A stretch of DNA of 64,000 bases from Flavobacterium odoriferum (lineage in GTDB: Bacteria > Bacteroidota > Bacteroidia > Flavobacteriales > Flavobacteriaceae). Under the pieces are notes generated by a model. That model was not told the DNA's origin, did not search any database, and saw nothing but the letters and a program-made list of their open reading frames with translations. The stretch covers positions 243,432 to 307,431 of the forward strand of contig NZ_JAMKFA010000003.1 of the NCBI RefSeq assembly GCF_025499515.1. Reading direction: 5' to 3'. Numbering within the stretch: the first letter of the stretch is position 1; each line of letters opens with the position of its first letter. Below, piece by piece: positions 35,459 through 45,157 of the stretch. The position numbers were made by a program, and so were the translations under genes.

Positions 35459-36200
35459 GTTGTATCGATTTTGTAAGTAATTGATATAGGTTTTTATATT
35501 CTGGATTTTCTAAGAAATCCAAATGTTTTTCAATGGTTTTAGTATCGTTTCGTAAGGCAGGACCTGTTTGTGCTTCTTTCGGAGAAAGTTCCGTTATTTT
35601 ATGAGCCGTTTCCTGAATTAACGGATGTAATACTTCAAATGGAACATTGTTTTCTTCACAAATTTCATTTCCGATTTGGTACAAATGATTCACAAAATTA
35701 CAAACAAAAACGGCAGCCACGTGCAAACTTTTTCGTTGTTCGGAATTAATTCGGACTACTTTTTGCGAAATACAATTGCCTAATTTTTCTAAAAGTTGGT
35801 AATCGGCTTCATTTTCAGCTTCTAAACAAATAGGAATAGGAGCGAAGTCGATTTCTTTACCTTTAGTAAAGGTTTGTAACGGATAAAAAACACCTTTTCG
35901 ATTCTTATCATTTAAAACAGAAAGTTCCGACGAACCCGAAGTATGTACTACCAAACGATTTTCAAAAGGTAATTGCTCAGAAACTTCTGCAATAGCATTA
36001 TCAGAAATTGAAATAATGTACAAATCAGCCTCCGTAATTTTTTGATAATCAGCTGTGATTTTGTCCTCAGTAAGCAAATGCGACAAATGACTTGGGCTAC
36101 GAGCAAATGCTTGCACCAAATCCACATTTTTAGCTTGCAACAGTACTTGAATTAAGTGTTGCGCCACATTTCCTGAACCGATTAAAATGACTTTTATCAT
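35442..36200 (-). CDS. Rossmann-like/DUF2520 protein
   Basis: A 252-aa cytoplasmic protein with N-terminal NAD(P)-type Rossmann motif 'VILIGSGNVAQHLIQVLL'. 'LYIISISDNAIAEVSEQLPF' and 'VVHTSGSSELSVLND' follow, then a C-terminal helical DUF2520 dimerisation domain ('LHVAAVFVCNFVNHLYQIGNEICEENNVPF'). It resembles 6-phosphogluconate dehydrogenase-like or ketopantoate reductase folds; no substrate is known. It precedes and overlaps kdsC, a pairing that hints at a shared pathway. The start ATG is 3 codons before the Rossmann strand. Confidence 0.87.
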   Translation of the reverse strand: MIKVILIGSGNVAQHLIQVLLQAKNVDLVQAFARSPSHLSHLLTEDKITADYQKITEADLYIISISDNAIAEVSEQLPFENRLVVHTSGSSELSVLNDKNRKGVFYPLQTFTKGKEIDFAPIPICLEAENEADYQLLEKLGNCISQKVVRINSEQRKSLHVAAVFVCNFVNHLYQIGNEICEENNVPFEVLHPLIQETAHKITELSPKEAQTGPALRNDTKTIEKHLDFLENPEYKNLYQLLTKSIQHVKKL

Positions 36201-36259
36201 GGCGCTAAAATAGTGAATTTTGAGGAAATTTCTTGCTTAAATTATTTTTAGATTATGCT

Positions 36260-36288
36260 TTGATATTTAGTGATTTATCTTACTTTTG
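36260..36288 (+). promoter_or_regulatory. Promoter of the LRR/T9SS gene
   Basis: TTG (36260-36262), 18-bp spacer, TACTTTTG (36281-36288). The ATG at 36308 follows after 19 nt and the longer frame overlaps this promoter. Confidence 0.65.
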
Positions 36289-36307
36289 CTTCTTTAATTT
36301 CCTACAA

Positions 36308-38386
36308 ATGAAAAAACTTTACTTTTTATTCTTTTTGATGATTAATTTTTTAGCTAATGCGCAGATTATTAATTTTCCTGATGCTAATTTTAAGGCTAGG
36401 TTATTGGCGGCGAATACTACTAACACTATTGCCTCAACATTCGCTGTTCCAAATGGAACATATCATAGAATTGATCAGAATAATGATAATGAAATATCAG
36501 TTGATGAAATACAGCAAACTAGATATTTAGATTTAAGTAGTTCAAATATTACAAATCTAGGAGGGATTGAGTATTTTATAAATTTAACTCAACTTAAATG
36601 TGGTTATAATCAATTGACAAGTTTAAATGTTTCAATTTTTCCTAATTTAACAACATTAAGTTGTCAAAATAACCAATTAACTAGTTTAAATCTTTCGGGT
36701 TTGACAAATTTAACTACTTTGTATTGTGAGAATAACCAATTAAATAGTTTAGAACTTTTAGATTTATCTAATCTGATTATGTTATCTTGCTTCAATAATC
36801 AATTGACTAGTTTAAATCTATCAGGTTTGTCAAATTTACAAACTTTATGGTGTTATAACAACCAACTAAATTATTTATTACTTAAAAATAATAACGCAGA
36901 ATTGTTTTTTTATGGAAATCCTAATTTGCAATATATTTGTGCTGACGAAGTTAATTTCCCTTCAGTACAACAAAAAATTAATGAATACGGTTATACTTCA
37001 ACTTGTCATGTAAATTCCTATTGTTCTTTTACGCCAAGTGGTACTTTTTATGAAATTTCAGGAAATACAAAATTTGATTTAGACAATAACGGTTGCAATA
37101 TATCAGATATCAACTATTCTTATTTAAGATTTAGAATTACAAATGGAACAAATATAGGTTCATTAATTTCAAATTCTTTAGGAGTTTATTATGTTCCAGT
37201 TCAAGCAGGTACCTATAATATAAGACCAGTTCTTGAAAACCCTACTTATTTCAATATTTCACCGTCCAATTATTCAGTGAATTTTCCAACAAATGCAAGT
37301 CCGTTTATTCAGAATTTTTGTTTTACGGCTAATGGTTTAAAATCTGATGTTGAAGTTGTTTTATTACCAACTAATCCTGCTCGTCCTGGTTTTGATGCTG
37401 ATTATAAATTAGTATATAGAAATAAAGGGAATCAAATTGAAAACGGTTCTGTAAGTTTAACTTTTGATGATGTAAGATTGGATTATGTTTCTTCTAATCC
37501 TGTTTATAATAGTTCTGCCTCGAATAGTTTTACTTGGAATTATACTAATTTACAACCTTTCGAAACTAGAGAGATTAAAATTGTTTTTAATGTAAACTCT
37601 CCAATGGAAATACCAGCTGTAAATAATGGGGATGTTTTGAATTACACAACTACAATTACAACAACAAATACAGATCGAACACCAACTGATAACATATTTG
37701 CGTTAGATCAAACAGTAGTAGGTTCTTATGATCCAAACGATAAAACGTGTTTACAAGGAACAACGATTACACCAACTGAAGTGGGGAATTATGTACATTA
37801 TGTCATTCGTTTTGAAAATACCGGAACATATCCTGCAGAAAATATTGTGGTGAAAGACATGATTGATTTGGTTAAGTTCGATATTGCAACTTTAGTTCCT
37901 TTAAAAAGCAGTCATGAATTTTACACAAGAATTAACGAAAACAAAGTAGAATTCATTTTTGAAAACATCAACTTAGATTTTAATGACGCTACTAACGATG
38001 GTTATGTAGTGTTTAAAATTAAAACGAAACCAACTTTAGTTTTAGGTGATACTTTCACCAATAATGCTAATATCTATTTCGATTATAATTTCCCGATAAC
38101 AACGAATACATACACAACAACTGTTGCTGCTTTAAGCACTCAAGATTATGATTTTGGAAATTATTTTACTTTATATCCAAATCCAGCAAAAAATGTTTTG
38201 AATATTCAAGCGAAACAAGGTTTAACAATCAATTCGATTGAAATTTACAATCAATTAGGGCAAATTGTTATTGCAACTACAAATGCTTTAAATACAATAG
38301 ATGTTTCCAACTTAGCTGCAGGAACTTATTTCGTAAAAATAAATACTGAAAAGGGTAGTGCTAATGCGAAATTTGTGAAGGAATAG
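36308..38386 (+). CDS. Leucine-rich-repeat surface protein with T9SS sorting domain
   Basis: A 692-aa exported protein. It has a signal peptide (1-18, 'FLMINFLANAQ'), an EF-hand-like 'DQNNDNEISVDEIQ' near residue 55, and about five or six internalin-type leucine-rich repeats of ~21-22 residues ('LTTLSCQNNQLTSLNLSGLT'). A beta-sandwich region follows, then a DUF11-like/DUF7619 domain around 470-610 ('GSYDPNDKTCLQ', 'VHYVIRFENTGTYPAENIVVKD'). The C-terminal T9SS type A domain begins 'FTLYPNPAKNVLNI' and ends 'GTYFVKINTEKGSANAKFVKE'. It is likely displayed or secreted by the type IX system as an adhesin-like protein. It is monocistronic with a terminator. Confidence 0.9.
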   Translation: MKKLYFLFFLMINFLANAQIINFPDANFKARLLAANTTNTIASTFAVPNGTYHRIDQNNDNEISVDEIQQTRYLDLSSSNITNLGGIEYFINLTQLKCGYNQLTSLNVSIFPNLTTLSCQNNQLTSLNLSGLTNLTTLYCENNQLNSLELLDLSNLIMLSCFNNQLTSLNLSGLSNLQTLWCYNNQLNYLLLKNNNAELFFYGNPNLQYICADEVNFPSVQQKINEYGYTSTCHVNSYCSFTPSGTFYEISGNTKFDLDNNGCNISDINYSYLRFRITNGTNIGSLISNSLGVYYVPVQAGTYNIRPVLENPTYFNISPSNYSVNFPTNASPFIQNFCFTANGLKSDVEVVLLPTNPARPGFDADYKLVYRNKGNQIENGSVSLTFDDVRLDYVSSNPVYNSSASNSFTWNYTNLQPFETREIKIVFNVNSPMEIPAVNNGDVLNYTTTITTTNTDRTPTDNIFALDQTVVGSYDPNDKTCLQGTTITPTEVGNYVHYVIRFENTGTYPAENIVVKDMIDLVKFDIATLVPLKSSHEFYTRINENKVEFIFENINLDFNDATNDGYVVFKIKTKPTLVLGDTFTNNANIYFDYNFPITTNTYTTTVAALSTQDYDFGNYFTLYPNPAKNVLNIQAKQGLTINSIEIYNQLGQIVIATTNALNTIDVSNLAAGTYFVKINTEKGSANAKFVKE

Positions 38387-38408
38387 TTTTTAGATAATAA
38401 TGTAAAAA

Positions 38409-38446
38409 CAAAAACTCCCGATTCATTTTAATCGGGAGTTTTTTTA
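38409..38446. terminator. Bidirectional terminator
   Basis: AAAACTCCCGAT / ATCGGGAGTTTT stem with a 7-nt loop and T-runs on both strands. It separates the LRR gene (+) from pheT (-). Confidence 0.88.
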
Positions 38447-38475
38447 TACTGTAAACGGTGACTGTAAACTGAACA

Positions 38476-40905
38476 CTAGCGCAAGCACGCTCCTAACTGA
38501 CTTTCAAAATTACCTTGTAACTTACTCATAATTTTATCAATTTGAGTGTCGGTTAGCGTTTTAGAATCGTCTTGTAAAATGAAACTTACGGCGTATGATT
38601 TTTTACCTTCTGGTAAGTTATTTCCGGTGTAAACGTCGAATAAATTTACGTCTTTTAACAAGCCTTTTTCAGTTTGTTTGGCAATGTTGTAGATTTGTTC
38701 GAATGGTACGTTTTCATCTAACAACAAAGCTAAATCTCTACGAACTTCAGGATATTTTGGAATATCGGTGAATTTAATTTTCGTAGAAACGTATTTTTGA
38801 ATTTTATCCCAAGAAAAATCTGCGTACAATACTTCTTGTTTTATATCGAAATGTTTTAAAACTGATTTTTTAACCGTTCCAAATTCTACAATTACTTCTT
38901 TCCCAACCGCTAAAGCTAATCCTTCTCCGAAAACATCATTTTCAAATGGTAATGAAGTCACTTTTTTATCTAATCCTAAACGACTTAAAATGGTATTGAT
39001 ATAACCTTTAAACAAGAAGAAATCGGATTTTGATTGTGCATTTGTCCAACTTTCGTTTTGTCTATTTCCAGTTACTAATAACGTTAAGTGTTTGTTTTCT
39101 TCGTGACCGCCTGGAATTTTGTGGTAACTTTTTCCAAATTCGAAGAATTTTAAATCACTTCTTCTTCTGTTGATGTTGAAAGAAACCGCTTCTAATCCAG
39201 AAAATAATAACGATTGACGCATTGCCGATAAATCTCTACTCAATGGATTTAACATCATTACATTGAATTCTTCTTTCAAGTTTTCAGAAAGTTTTACGTA
39301 ATCTGGCGTAGTTAATGAATTTGCCATCATTTCGTTGAAACCTAATGAACACAACTGGTTCGCAATGATATTTTGTACTTTATATTCTTCCGTTCTTGAT
39401 GAATTGGCTGTGGTAGCATTCACTTTAGAAGGAATTTTGATGTTGTTATATCCGTAAACACGTAAAATTTCTTCAATAACATCAATTTCTCTCGTAACAT
39501 CTACACGGTAAGAAGGAATTGTTAATCCTAAACCGGCTTCGGTAATACTATTAACTTTGATATCTAATGAAGCTAAAATCTTCTTAATCGTTTCTGGTTT
39601 GATTTCTTCACCAATGATTTTATTCACTTTATTAAAATGAATAAACACACTGAAATCTTCAATCTTTTTAGGATAAATATCAACAATATCCGAAGTAATT
39701 TCACCACCAGCCACTTCTTGAATCAATAAAGCCGCACGTTTTAAAGCGTATTCGGTAATACTTGGATCGATTCCTCTTTCAAAACGGAAAGAAGCATCAG
39801 TACTTAACGTATGTCTTTTTGCTGTTTTTCTAACCGAAACCGGATTGAAATAAGCACTTTCTAAGAAAATAGCCTGCGTTTTTTCAGAAACTCCCGAAGT
39901 TTTTCCTCCGAAAACACCGGCAATACACATTGGGCCACTTTCATCACAAATCATTAAATCTTCTTCGTGCAATGTACGTTCGATATCATCAAGAGTAACA
40001 AATTTAGTTCCAGCAGGAACCGTTTTAACTACTACTTTATTTCCTTTAATTTGAGAAGCATCAAACGCATGTAAAGGTTGACCTAATTCGTGTAAAACGT
40101 AATTTGTAACGTCAACAATATTATTTTTTGGAGTTAATCCAATTGCTTTCAAACGGTTTTGTAACCAAGTTGGAGATGGTTTTACCGTAATTCCCGAAAT
40201 GGTAACACCACAATATCTTGGTGCTAATTTGTCGTTTTCAACCTTAACATCAATTTTTAAGGTACGTTTTTCTACTTTAAATTTACTTACGGATGGCGTA
40301 ATCAATTCAGAAGTAGTTCCTTTTTGTAATAATCCAGCACGTAAATCGCGAGCAACTCCCATGTGTGACATAGCATCAGCACGGTTAGGTGTTAATCCAA
40401 TTTCGAATACTTCATCGGTTTCAATTTCGAACACTTTTGAAGCTGGAGTTCCTGGTTTTAAATCTTCGTTCAAAATCATAATTCCGTCATGACTTTCACC
40501 TAATCCTAATTCGTCTTCAGCGCAAATCATTCCGTGACTTTCTTGCCCGCGGATTTTCCCTTTTTTAATTTCGAATGCGTTTCCTTCTTTATCAAATAAC
40601 TTAGTTCCAATAGTCGCCACAGGAACTTTTTGTCCAGCCGCCACGTTTGGAGCACCACAAACAATTTGAACAGGTGCGTTTCCATCACCTAAATCAACCG
40701 TTGTGATTTTTAGTTTATCAGCATCAGGATGTTTTTCGCATGTTAACACATGACCAATTACAACGCCTTGTAAACCTCCTTTTAAACTTTCGTATTTGTC
40801 AACGCCTTCTACTTCCAAACCTAAGTCGGTAAGAATGTCGGCAATTTCTTCAGATTTTAAATCGGTTTTAATGAATTGTTTTAACCAATTGTAAGATATA
40901 CGCAT
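38476..40905 (-). CDS. pheT: Phenylalanyl-tRNA synthetase beta subunit
   Basis: An 809-aa beta chain of the alpha2-beta2 synthetase that charges tRNA-Phe. The N-terminus 'MRISYNWLKQFIKTDLKSEE' is followed by the tRNA-binding (EMAP-like) domain ('VVIGHVLTCEKHPDADKLKITTVD'). The B3/4 editing domain has 'RADAMSHMGVARDL'. The B5 domain and catalytic-like core follow ('RFERGIDPS'), and the C-terminal anticodon-binding FDX domain ends '...SQLGACLR'. The alpha subunit pheS is not adjacent. The longer frame (40929) overlaps a -7 element, so the ATG at 40905 is used. Confidence 0.97.
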   Translation of the reverse strand: MRISYNWLKQFIKTDLKSEEIADILTDLGLEVEGVDKYESLKGGLQGVVIGHVLTCEKHPDADKLKITTVDLGDGNAPVQIVCGAPNVAAGQKVPVATIGTKLFDKEGNAFEIKKGKIRGQESHGMICAEDELGLGESHDGIMILNEDLKPGTPASKVFEIETDEVFEIGLTPNRADAMSHMGVARDLRAGLLQKGTTSELITPSVSKFKVEKRTLKIDVKVENDKLAPRYCGVTISGITVKPSPTWLQNRLKAIGLTPKNNIVDVTNYVLHELGQPLHAFDASQIKGNKVVVKTVPAGTKFVTLDDIERTLHEEDLMICDESGPMCIAGVFGGKTSGVSEKTQAIFLESAYFNPVSVRKTAKRHTLSTDASFRFERGIDPSITEYALKRAALLIQEVAGGEITSDIVDIYPKKIEDFSVFIHFNKVNKIIGEEIKPETIKKILASLDIKVNSITEAGLGLTIPSYRVDVTREIDVIEEILRVYGYNNIKIPSKVNATTANSSRTEEYKVQNIIANQLCSLGFNEMMANSLTTPDYVKLSENLKEEFNVMMLNPLSRDLSAMRQSLLFSGLEAVSFNINRRRSDLKFFEFGKSYHKIPGGHEENKHLTLLVTGNRQNESWTNAQSKSDFFLFKGYINTILSRLGLDKKVTSLPFENDVFGEGLALAVGKEVIVEFGTVKKSVLKHFDIKQEVLYADFSWDKIQKYVSTKIKFTDIPKYPEVRRDLALLLDENVPFEQIYNIAKQTEKGLLKDVNLFDVYTGNNLPEGKKSYAVSFILQDDSKTLTDTQIDKIMSKLQGNFESQLGACLR

Positions 40906-40926
40906 TTTGTATCGAATTTTAAACGG

Positions 40927-40934
40927 CAAAGATA
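40927..40934 (-). promoter_or_regulatory. -7 element of pheT
   Basis: TATCTTTG on the minus strand, exact TAnnTTTG, 21 nt before the chosen ATG. Confidence 0.55.
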
Positions 40935-40943
40935 CTTTATAAA

Positions 40944-40975
40944 ATTAGAATTTAGAAATTAGAATTTAGAAATTT
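40944..40975. repeat. Short tandem repeat upstream of pheT
   Basis: TTAGAATTTAGAAA occurs twice in tandem in AT-rich sequence just behind the pheT -7 element; no function is evident. Confidence 0.55.
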
Positions 40976-41092
40976 TGAACAGCCTTTTGGTGATAAGTTT
41001 AGAAAGGCAATATTATTAATTCGATAAATAATTGAGTAAAAAATTAATAGAAATGTAATTTTTAGATGTTAAAATTGGGCCTATATCAGTTT

Positions 41093-41123
41093 TGTGCTAT
41101 TAAATGAAATAATTGTGCTATTC
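41093..41123 (+). promoter_or_regulatory. Candidate AraC-type operator: two direct repeats 21 bp apart
   Basis: TTGTGCTATT occurs at 41093-41102 and again at 41114-41123, in the same orientation with a 21-bp period (two helical turns). The pair lies directly upstream of the ALDH -7 element where the -33 box should be, as for AraC-family class II activation. The nearby AraC gene (43158-44081) is the obvious candidate regulator. Confidence 0.6.
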
Positions 41124-41142
41124 TAAAATAAGAATTGAATCT

Positions 41143-41150
41143 AAATTTGA
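41143..41150 (+). promoter_or_regulatory. -7 element of the aldehyde dehydrogenase gene
   Basis: TAAATTTG, exact TAnnTTTG, 23 nt before the ATG at 41174; no recognisable -33 TTG at normal spacing. Confidence 0.55.
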
Positions 41151-41173
41151 TAAACAAACCTAAAATCAAAATT

Positions 41174-42679
41174 ATGAGTAATTTAATTCAAAGACCTCAA
41201 CTAAAAGAAAAGTACGATAATTATATCAACGGAAAATGGACAGCACCTTCAACAGGGCAATATTTCGAAGTACTTTCTCCAGTAGATGGAAAATTAATGG
41301 CAAAAGCAGCACATTCGGCTAAAATGGATGTTGAAATGGCTGTAAATGCAGCTGATGAAGCCTTCAAAACGTTCAGTCAAACTTCGGCTACAGAAAGAAG
41401 TATCATGTTGAATAAAATTGCAGATCGAATTGAAGCTAATTTAGAATACATCGCTGCGGTTGAAACGTTAGATAATGGTAAAGCCATTCGTGAAACTATG
41501 GCTGCCGATATTCCATTAGCAATTGACCATTTTAGATATTTTGCAAGTGTAATTCGTGCCGAAGAAGGTTCAATTACCGAATTAGATAAAGATACGGTTT
41601 CTATCATCGTTCATGAGCCAATTGGAGTTGTAGCACAAATTATTCCTTGGAACTTCCCAATTTTAATGGCCGTTTGGAAATTAGCTCCAGCTTTAGCCGC
41701 AGGAAACTGTGTAGTGTTGAAACCAGCAGAAAGCACGCCAATTTCAATTATGGTTTTGATGGAAATTATCGGAGATTTAGTTCCAGCAGGAGTTATCAAT
41801 GTAATTAATGGTTTTGGAGCGGAATTAGGAAGAACTTTGGTAACGAATCCAAAAGTTTGTAAAGCAGCATTTACGGGTTCGACTGCTACTGGAAGAATGG
41901 TAATGCAATATGCTACTGAAAATATTATTCCAGTTACGTTAGAATTAGGTGGGAAATCTCCAAATATTTTCTTCCCATCGGTTATGGATGCTGATGATGC
42001 CTTTTTAGATAAAGCTTTAGAAGGAGTTGCTCTTTTTGCCCTAAATCAAGGAGAAGTTTGTACGTGTCCATCAAGATTGTTAATTCATGAATCGATTTAC
42101 GACAAATTTATTGAAAGAGTATTAGAACGTGTGAAATCAATCAAAATGGGGAATCCATTAGATCCAACGGTTATGATGGGAGCTCAAGCTTCACAAATCC
42201 AAAAAGATAAAATTCTTTCCTACATTAATTTAGGGAAAGAAGAAGGTGCTGAATTGTTATGCGGTGGTGATGTAAATCATTTAGGTGGCGATTTAGAAGG
42301 CGGATATTACATCCAACCAACTTTATTTAAAGGACACAACAAAATGCGTATTTTCCAAGAAGAGATTTTCGGTCCAGTATTAGCGGTTACGACTTTCAAA
42401 ACTACGGAAGAAGCATTAGAAATTGCTAACGACACTATGTACGGATTAGGAGCAGGCGTTTGGACACGTGATGCACATGAATTATATCAAGTTCCAAGAG
42501 CTATTCAAGCAGGACGTGTTTGGGTAAACCAATATCATGCTTATCCAGCAGGAGCACCGTTTGGAGGTTATAAACAATCGGGAATTGGTAGAGAAAACCA
42601 CAAAATGATGTTAGACCATTATCGTCAAACTAAAAACATGTTGATTTCTTATAACAAGAATAAATTAGGTTTCTTTTAG
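41174..42679 (+). CDS. NAD-dependent aldehyde dehydrogenase (acetaldehyde-type)
   Basis: A 501-aa ALDH-superfamily enzyme that oxidises an aldehyde to the acid. Visible are '[23 protein letters not shown]' at the start, '[31 protein letters not shown]' (NAD site), '[12 protein letters not shown]', the general base in '[12 protein letters not shown]', the catalytic Cys in '[13 protein letters not shown]' (around residue 300), and 'EEIFGPVL'. The combination ALDH-DUF779-AraC is known from acetaldehyde dehydrogenases of the AcoD/ExaC type. The ATG at 41174 is chosen because the -7 element lies inside the longer frame. An AraC-type direct repeat precedes it. Confidence 0.93.
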   Translation: MSNLIQRPQLKEKYDNYINGKWTAPSTGQYFEVLSPVDGKLMAKAAHSAKMDVEMAVNAADEAFKTFSQTSATERSIMLNKIADRIEANLEYIAAVETLDNGKAIRETMAADIPLAIDHFRYFASVIRAEEGSITELDKDTVSIIVHEPIGVVAQIIPWNFPILMAVWKLAPALAAGNCVVLKPAESTPISIMVLMEIIGDLVPAGVINVINGFGAELGRTLVTNPKVCKAAFTGSTATGRMVMQYATENIIPVTLELGGKSPNIFFPSVMDADDAFLDKALEGVALFALNQGEVCTCPSRLLIHESIYDKFIERVLERVKSIKMGNPLDPTVMMGAQASQIQKDKILSYINLGKEEGAELLCGGDVNHLGGDLEGGYYIQPTLFKGHNKMRIFQEEIFGPVLAVTTFKTTEEALEIANDTMYGLGAGVWTRDAHELYQVPRAIQAGRVWVNQYHAYPAGAPFGGYKQSGIGRENHKMMLDHYRQTKNMLISYNKNKLGFF

Positions 42680-42697
42680 TAGATAATTTTTAATTTA

Positions 42698-42739
42698 AAG
42701 TCGCGATTCATGATTAATGTTATTTTGAACTCGCGACTT
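42698..42739 (+). terminator. Hairpin between ALDH and DUF779 genes
   Basis: AAGTCGCGA (42698-42706) and TCGCGACTT (42731-42739) pair around a 24-nt loop, followed by TTTTTTT. It may terminate or attenuate transcription before the DUF779 gene. Confidence 0.6.
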
Positions 42740-42755
42740 TTTTTATTTGTAAACA

Positions 42756-43136
42756 ATGGAAAAAATAAAACGATTAGAAGCTACCAAAAAAGCTATAGAA
42801 TTAATCAAAATGCTATCAGAAAAGTTTGGCGATTTGATGTTTTATCAAGCGGGTGGTTGTTGCGAAGGAACGCAGCCACAGTGTTTTGAAAAAGGCGGAT
42901 TTTATTTGCGTTATGGCGATGTTTGTATCGGAACTATTCAAGGATTTGAATTTTGGGTGGACAAAGATTTATTCGAATATTGGAAACACGCGCATTTTAC
43001 GCTAGATGTAACTGATGGAATAGGAGCAGGCGGTTTTTCATTAGAAACACCTTACGGTAAAACTTTCAAAGTAAATTACAGATTATTTACCGAAGAAGAA
43101 GTTCAGAATTTGGAAAAAATTAGATTAAACGAGTAA
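42756..43136 (+). CDS. DUF779 domain protein
   Basis: A 126-aa cytoplasmic protein with the DUF779 signature: 'MFYQAGGCCEGTQPQCFEKGGFYLRYGDVCIG' with a Cys pair and a further Cys, then 'GFEFWVDKDLFEYWKHAHFTLDVTDGIGAGGFSLETPYGKTF'. The biochemical role is unknown, but the family is nearly always next to an acetaldehyde-type ALDH and often an AraC gene, as here. The cysteines could bind metal or form a redox pair. It lies 76 nt after the ALDH gene, behind a hairpin. Confidence 0.92.
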   Translation: MEKIKRLEATKKAIELIKMLSEKFGDLMFYQAGGCCEGTQPQCFEKGGFYLRYGDVCIGTIQGFEFWVDKDLFEYWKHAHFTLDVTDGIGAGGFSLETPYGKTFKVNYRLFTEEEVQNLEKIRLNE

Positions 43137-43157
43137 TACTATTCACTTTTCACTATT

Positions 43158-44081
43158 TTACCCATTATAATTCATCAACTGATATTGTTTCGGAGTAACA
43201 CCTTCATATTTTTTAAATAACCTTATAAAGTAATTGCAATCTTCAAAACCTGTCGCATACGAAACTTCATTGACTTGAATATTAGGATTGCTCAATAGTC
43301 TTTTGGCGTATTTTATCTTTTCATTCAAGATATATTCAATCGGGCTCATGCCTAATTCTCTCTTGAAATAGCGATAAAATGAAGTGGTACTCATACATGC
43401 TTTATCGCTCAAATCTTTCAAATTGATGGTTTCTCGAATATTACTTTTAATGTATTCAATCGCTGGAGTAATCGGGCTATTGCTATCGATGAATTTTTCG
43501 TTTTCAAAACGTTTGGTGGTTTGCGTTTGAATAATTCGGATAATCAATTCTTGAAGCGTTAAATCGGCAAGAGCGTCTTTGGTTAACGAATTGCCCATGC
43601 ATTCTTTAATCAACTTGTTGATAGTTCCTGCTAATTCAACATTGTTATAAAAGAAATAATTTTCGTGGTCTAATTTCCACAAATTACTTTTTCCTTCTTT
43701 CGGATATTTCTCATTTAAAAAGTCCAACGTATTCGTGATAATCTGATTATCGATTGCCAAAGCGATACACTGCGTAGGATTGTCTTTTGAAGCTTCCGGG
43801 AAATCGATTTTCATTTCGGCATTAGAAGGCACAATTACGGTTTCGCCAGGTAAATATTCAAAACATGGATCTTCAAATAAATGCATCACTTTTTTACCGC
43901 GCAACATACTTGTTACCACCAAATCATTAAACTTCAAAGGTACCAAATCTGATTTCTGATAAGTTTCGAAAATATTCAATTCGCAATGGTTTAACGAAAA
44001 AATAGTACGGTTTTCCACTAAAGTTTTTAACGACTTTTCGTGGGTTAAAGCTGGAGTAAAAAGTAACGCTTTGTTCGCCAT
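43158..44081 (-). CDS. AraC-family transcriptional regulator
   Basis: A 307-aa regulator. The N-terminal AraC_N (cupin-like) sensor domain covers about 1-190 ('LPGETVIVPSNAEMKIDFPEA'). The C-terminal double helix-turn-helix runs 'IEYIKSNIRETINLKDLSDKACMSTTSFYRYFKRELGMSPIEYILNEKIKYAKRLL' and 'INEVSYATGFEDCNYFIRLFKKYEGVTPKQYQ'-like. It is convergent with the DUF779 gene. It probably activates the ALDH promoter through the direct repeats at 41093-41123; the inducer (an aldehyde or alcohol) is inferred. Confidence 0.93.
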   Translation of the reverse strand: MANKALLFTPALTHEKSLKTLVENRTIFSLNHCELNIFETYQKSDLVPLKFNDLVVTSMLRGKKVMHLFEDPCFEYLPGETVIVPSNAEMKIDFPEASKDNPTQCIALAIDNQIITNTLDFLNEKYPKEGKSNLWKLDHENYFFYNNVELAGTINKLIKECMGNSLTKDALADLTLQELIIRIIQTQTTKRFENEKFIDSNSPITPAIEYIKSNIRETINLKDLSDKACMSTTSFYRYFKRELGMSPIEYILNEKIKYAKRLLSNPNIQVNEVSYATGFEDCNYFIRLFKKYEGVTPKQYQLMNYNG

Positions 44082-44114
44082 TTTAAATTCTGAAATAGAA
44101 AAGCAAGATACAAA

Positions 44115-44140
44115 AAAAGCAACTACTGAGAGTTGCTTTT
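44115..44140 (-). terminator. Terminator of the alpha/beta hydrolase gene
   Basis: AAAAGCAACT / AGTTGCTTTT stem with a 6-nt loop; on the minus strand it ends in a T-run, just after the hydrolase stop. Confidence 0.8.
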
Positions 44141-44143
44141 GGT

Positions 44144-45157
44144 TTATTTTTTCAAGAACGAAATCAATCCACTAAAATACGTTTTTTGGTCGTCGTAAAA
44201 TGCCATGTGACTTCCTTTTGGACAGAATAAATACGAACCATTTGGTAAGATTTTAGAAATTTCTTCCATGTGTTTTGGATCCATGGTATCGTGTTTTGCT
44301 CCGATGACTAGTGTTGGAATTTTTACGTTTTTCAAATCGGCTTTTCTATCCCATTTTTCTAATTTTCCTGAAATACCAAATTCACTAGGACCTTGCATGG
44401 TTACGTATAGCGACTGATTCATCTTGGCAAACGAACGATTTACCGGTTCTGGCCAATCTTTTGCTGGGAAACGAAGAATGTGTTTTTCATAGAAATTCGG
44501 AATCAATAATTCCATATATCTTGGATTGGAAAAATCTTTTCGAGCTTCGATGTCACGAATTTCTTTTAAAACTTCTGGAGCCATTTGTTTGGATAAAACT
44601 TCATCAGCATATTTCCCATATTCTGGGCAACTTGCCATCATATTCGAAATGATTAAGCCTTTCATATTGTTTTGATATTTTGTAGCGTATTCCATAGCTA
44701 AGATACCACCCCACGAATGTCCTAACAAGTAGAAATTGGTGTTGTCTAACTTCAAAGCTTTACGAACTTGTTCTACTTCTTCGACATATCTTGGCAAATC
44801 CCACATGGAAGTATCGTTTGGATTATCCGCATTTCCACAACCTAATTGATCGTAATAAATGAACTCGATGCCTTCTGCTGGTAAGAAGTTTTCAAAACAT
44901 TCAAAATATTCATGCGTAGCGCCCGGACCACCATTTAATAGCAATACTTTGATTTTTGGATTGTTTCCAATGCGTTTCGTCCAAACATTAAAAGTACCTT
45001 TTGGAGTTGTAATGGGAATAACTTTTACACCACCATTTTGAATGCTGTCAGTTGATTGTGCAAAATACTCGTTTTGAGTAGCTATTGTTTCTTGTTTACA
45101 GCTTGTTAATAAGGCTATTGTGAAGAGTAGGAGTGTTGTTTGGAATAGGTTTTTCAT
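44144..45157 (-). CDS. Proline iminopeptidase-family alpha/beta hydrolase, lipoprotein
   Basis: 337 aa. The signal peptide 'LLLFTIALLTSC' ends in a lipobox Cys around residue 20. The alpha/beta hydrolase domain has the oxyanion 'LLLNGGPGATHEY', nucleophile elbow 'LLGHSWGGILAMEYA' (Ser around residue 145), acid in 'VIGAKHDTMDP' and His in 'KGSHMAFYDD'. It cleaves N-terminal residues from small peptides in the proline iminopeptidase (S33) family and is anchored to a membrane. Substrate preference is not evident. It has its own terminator and no operon partner; the 260 nt upstream hold no gene. Confidence 0.9.
   Translation of the reverse strand: MKNLFQTTLLLFTIALLTSCKQETIATQNEYFAQSTDSIQNGGVKVIPITTPKGTFNVWTKRIGNNPKIKVLLLNGGPGATHEYFECFENFLPAEGIEFIYYDQLGCGNADNPNDTSMWDLPRYVEEVEQVRKALKLDNTNFYLLGHSWGGILAMEYATKYQNNMKGLIISNMMASCPEYGKYADEVLSKQMAPEVLKEIRDIEARKDFSNPRYMELLIPNFYEKHILRFPAKDWPEPVNRSFAKMNQSLYVTMQGPSEFGISGKLEKWDRKADLKNVKIPTLVIGAKHDTMDPKHMEEISKILPNGSYLFCPKGSHMAFYDDQKTYFSGLISFLKK

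Noticed and set aside
36600..36880. Repetitive DNA in the LRR gene as a tandem-repeat element
   Set aside because: The period of about 63-66 bases is in frame and reflects leucine-rich repeats of the protein rather than an independent DNA repeat.
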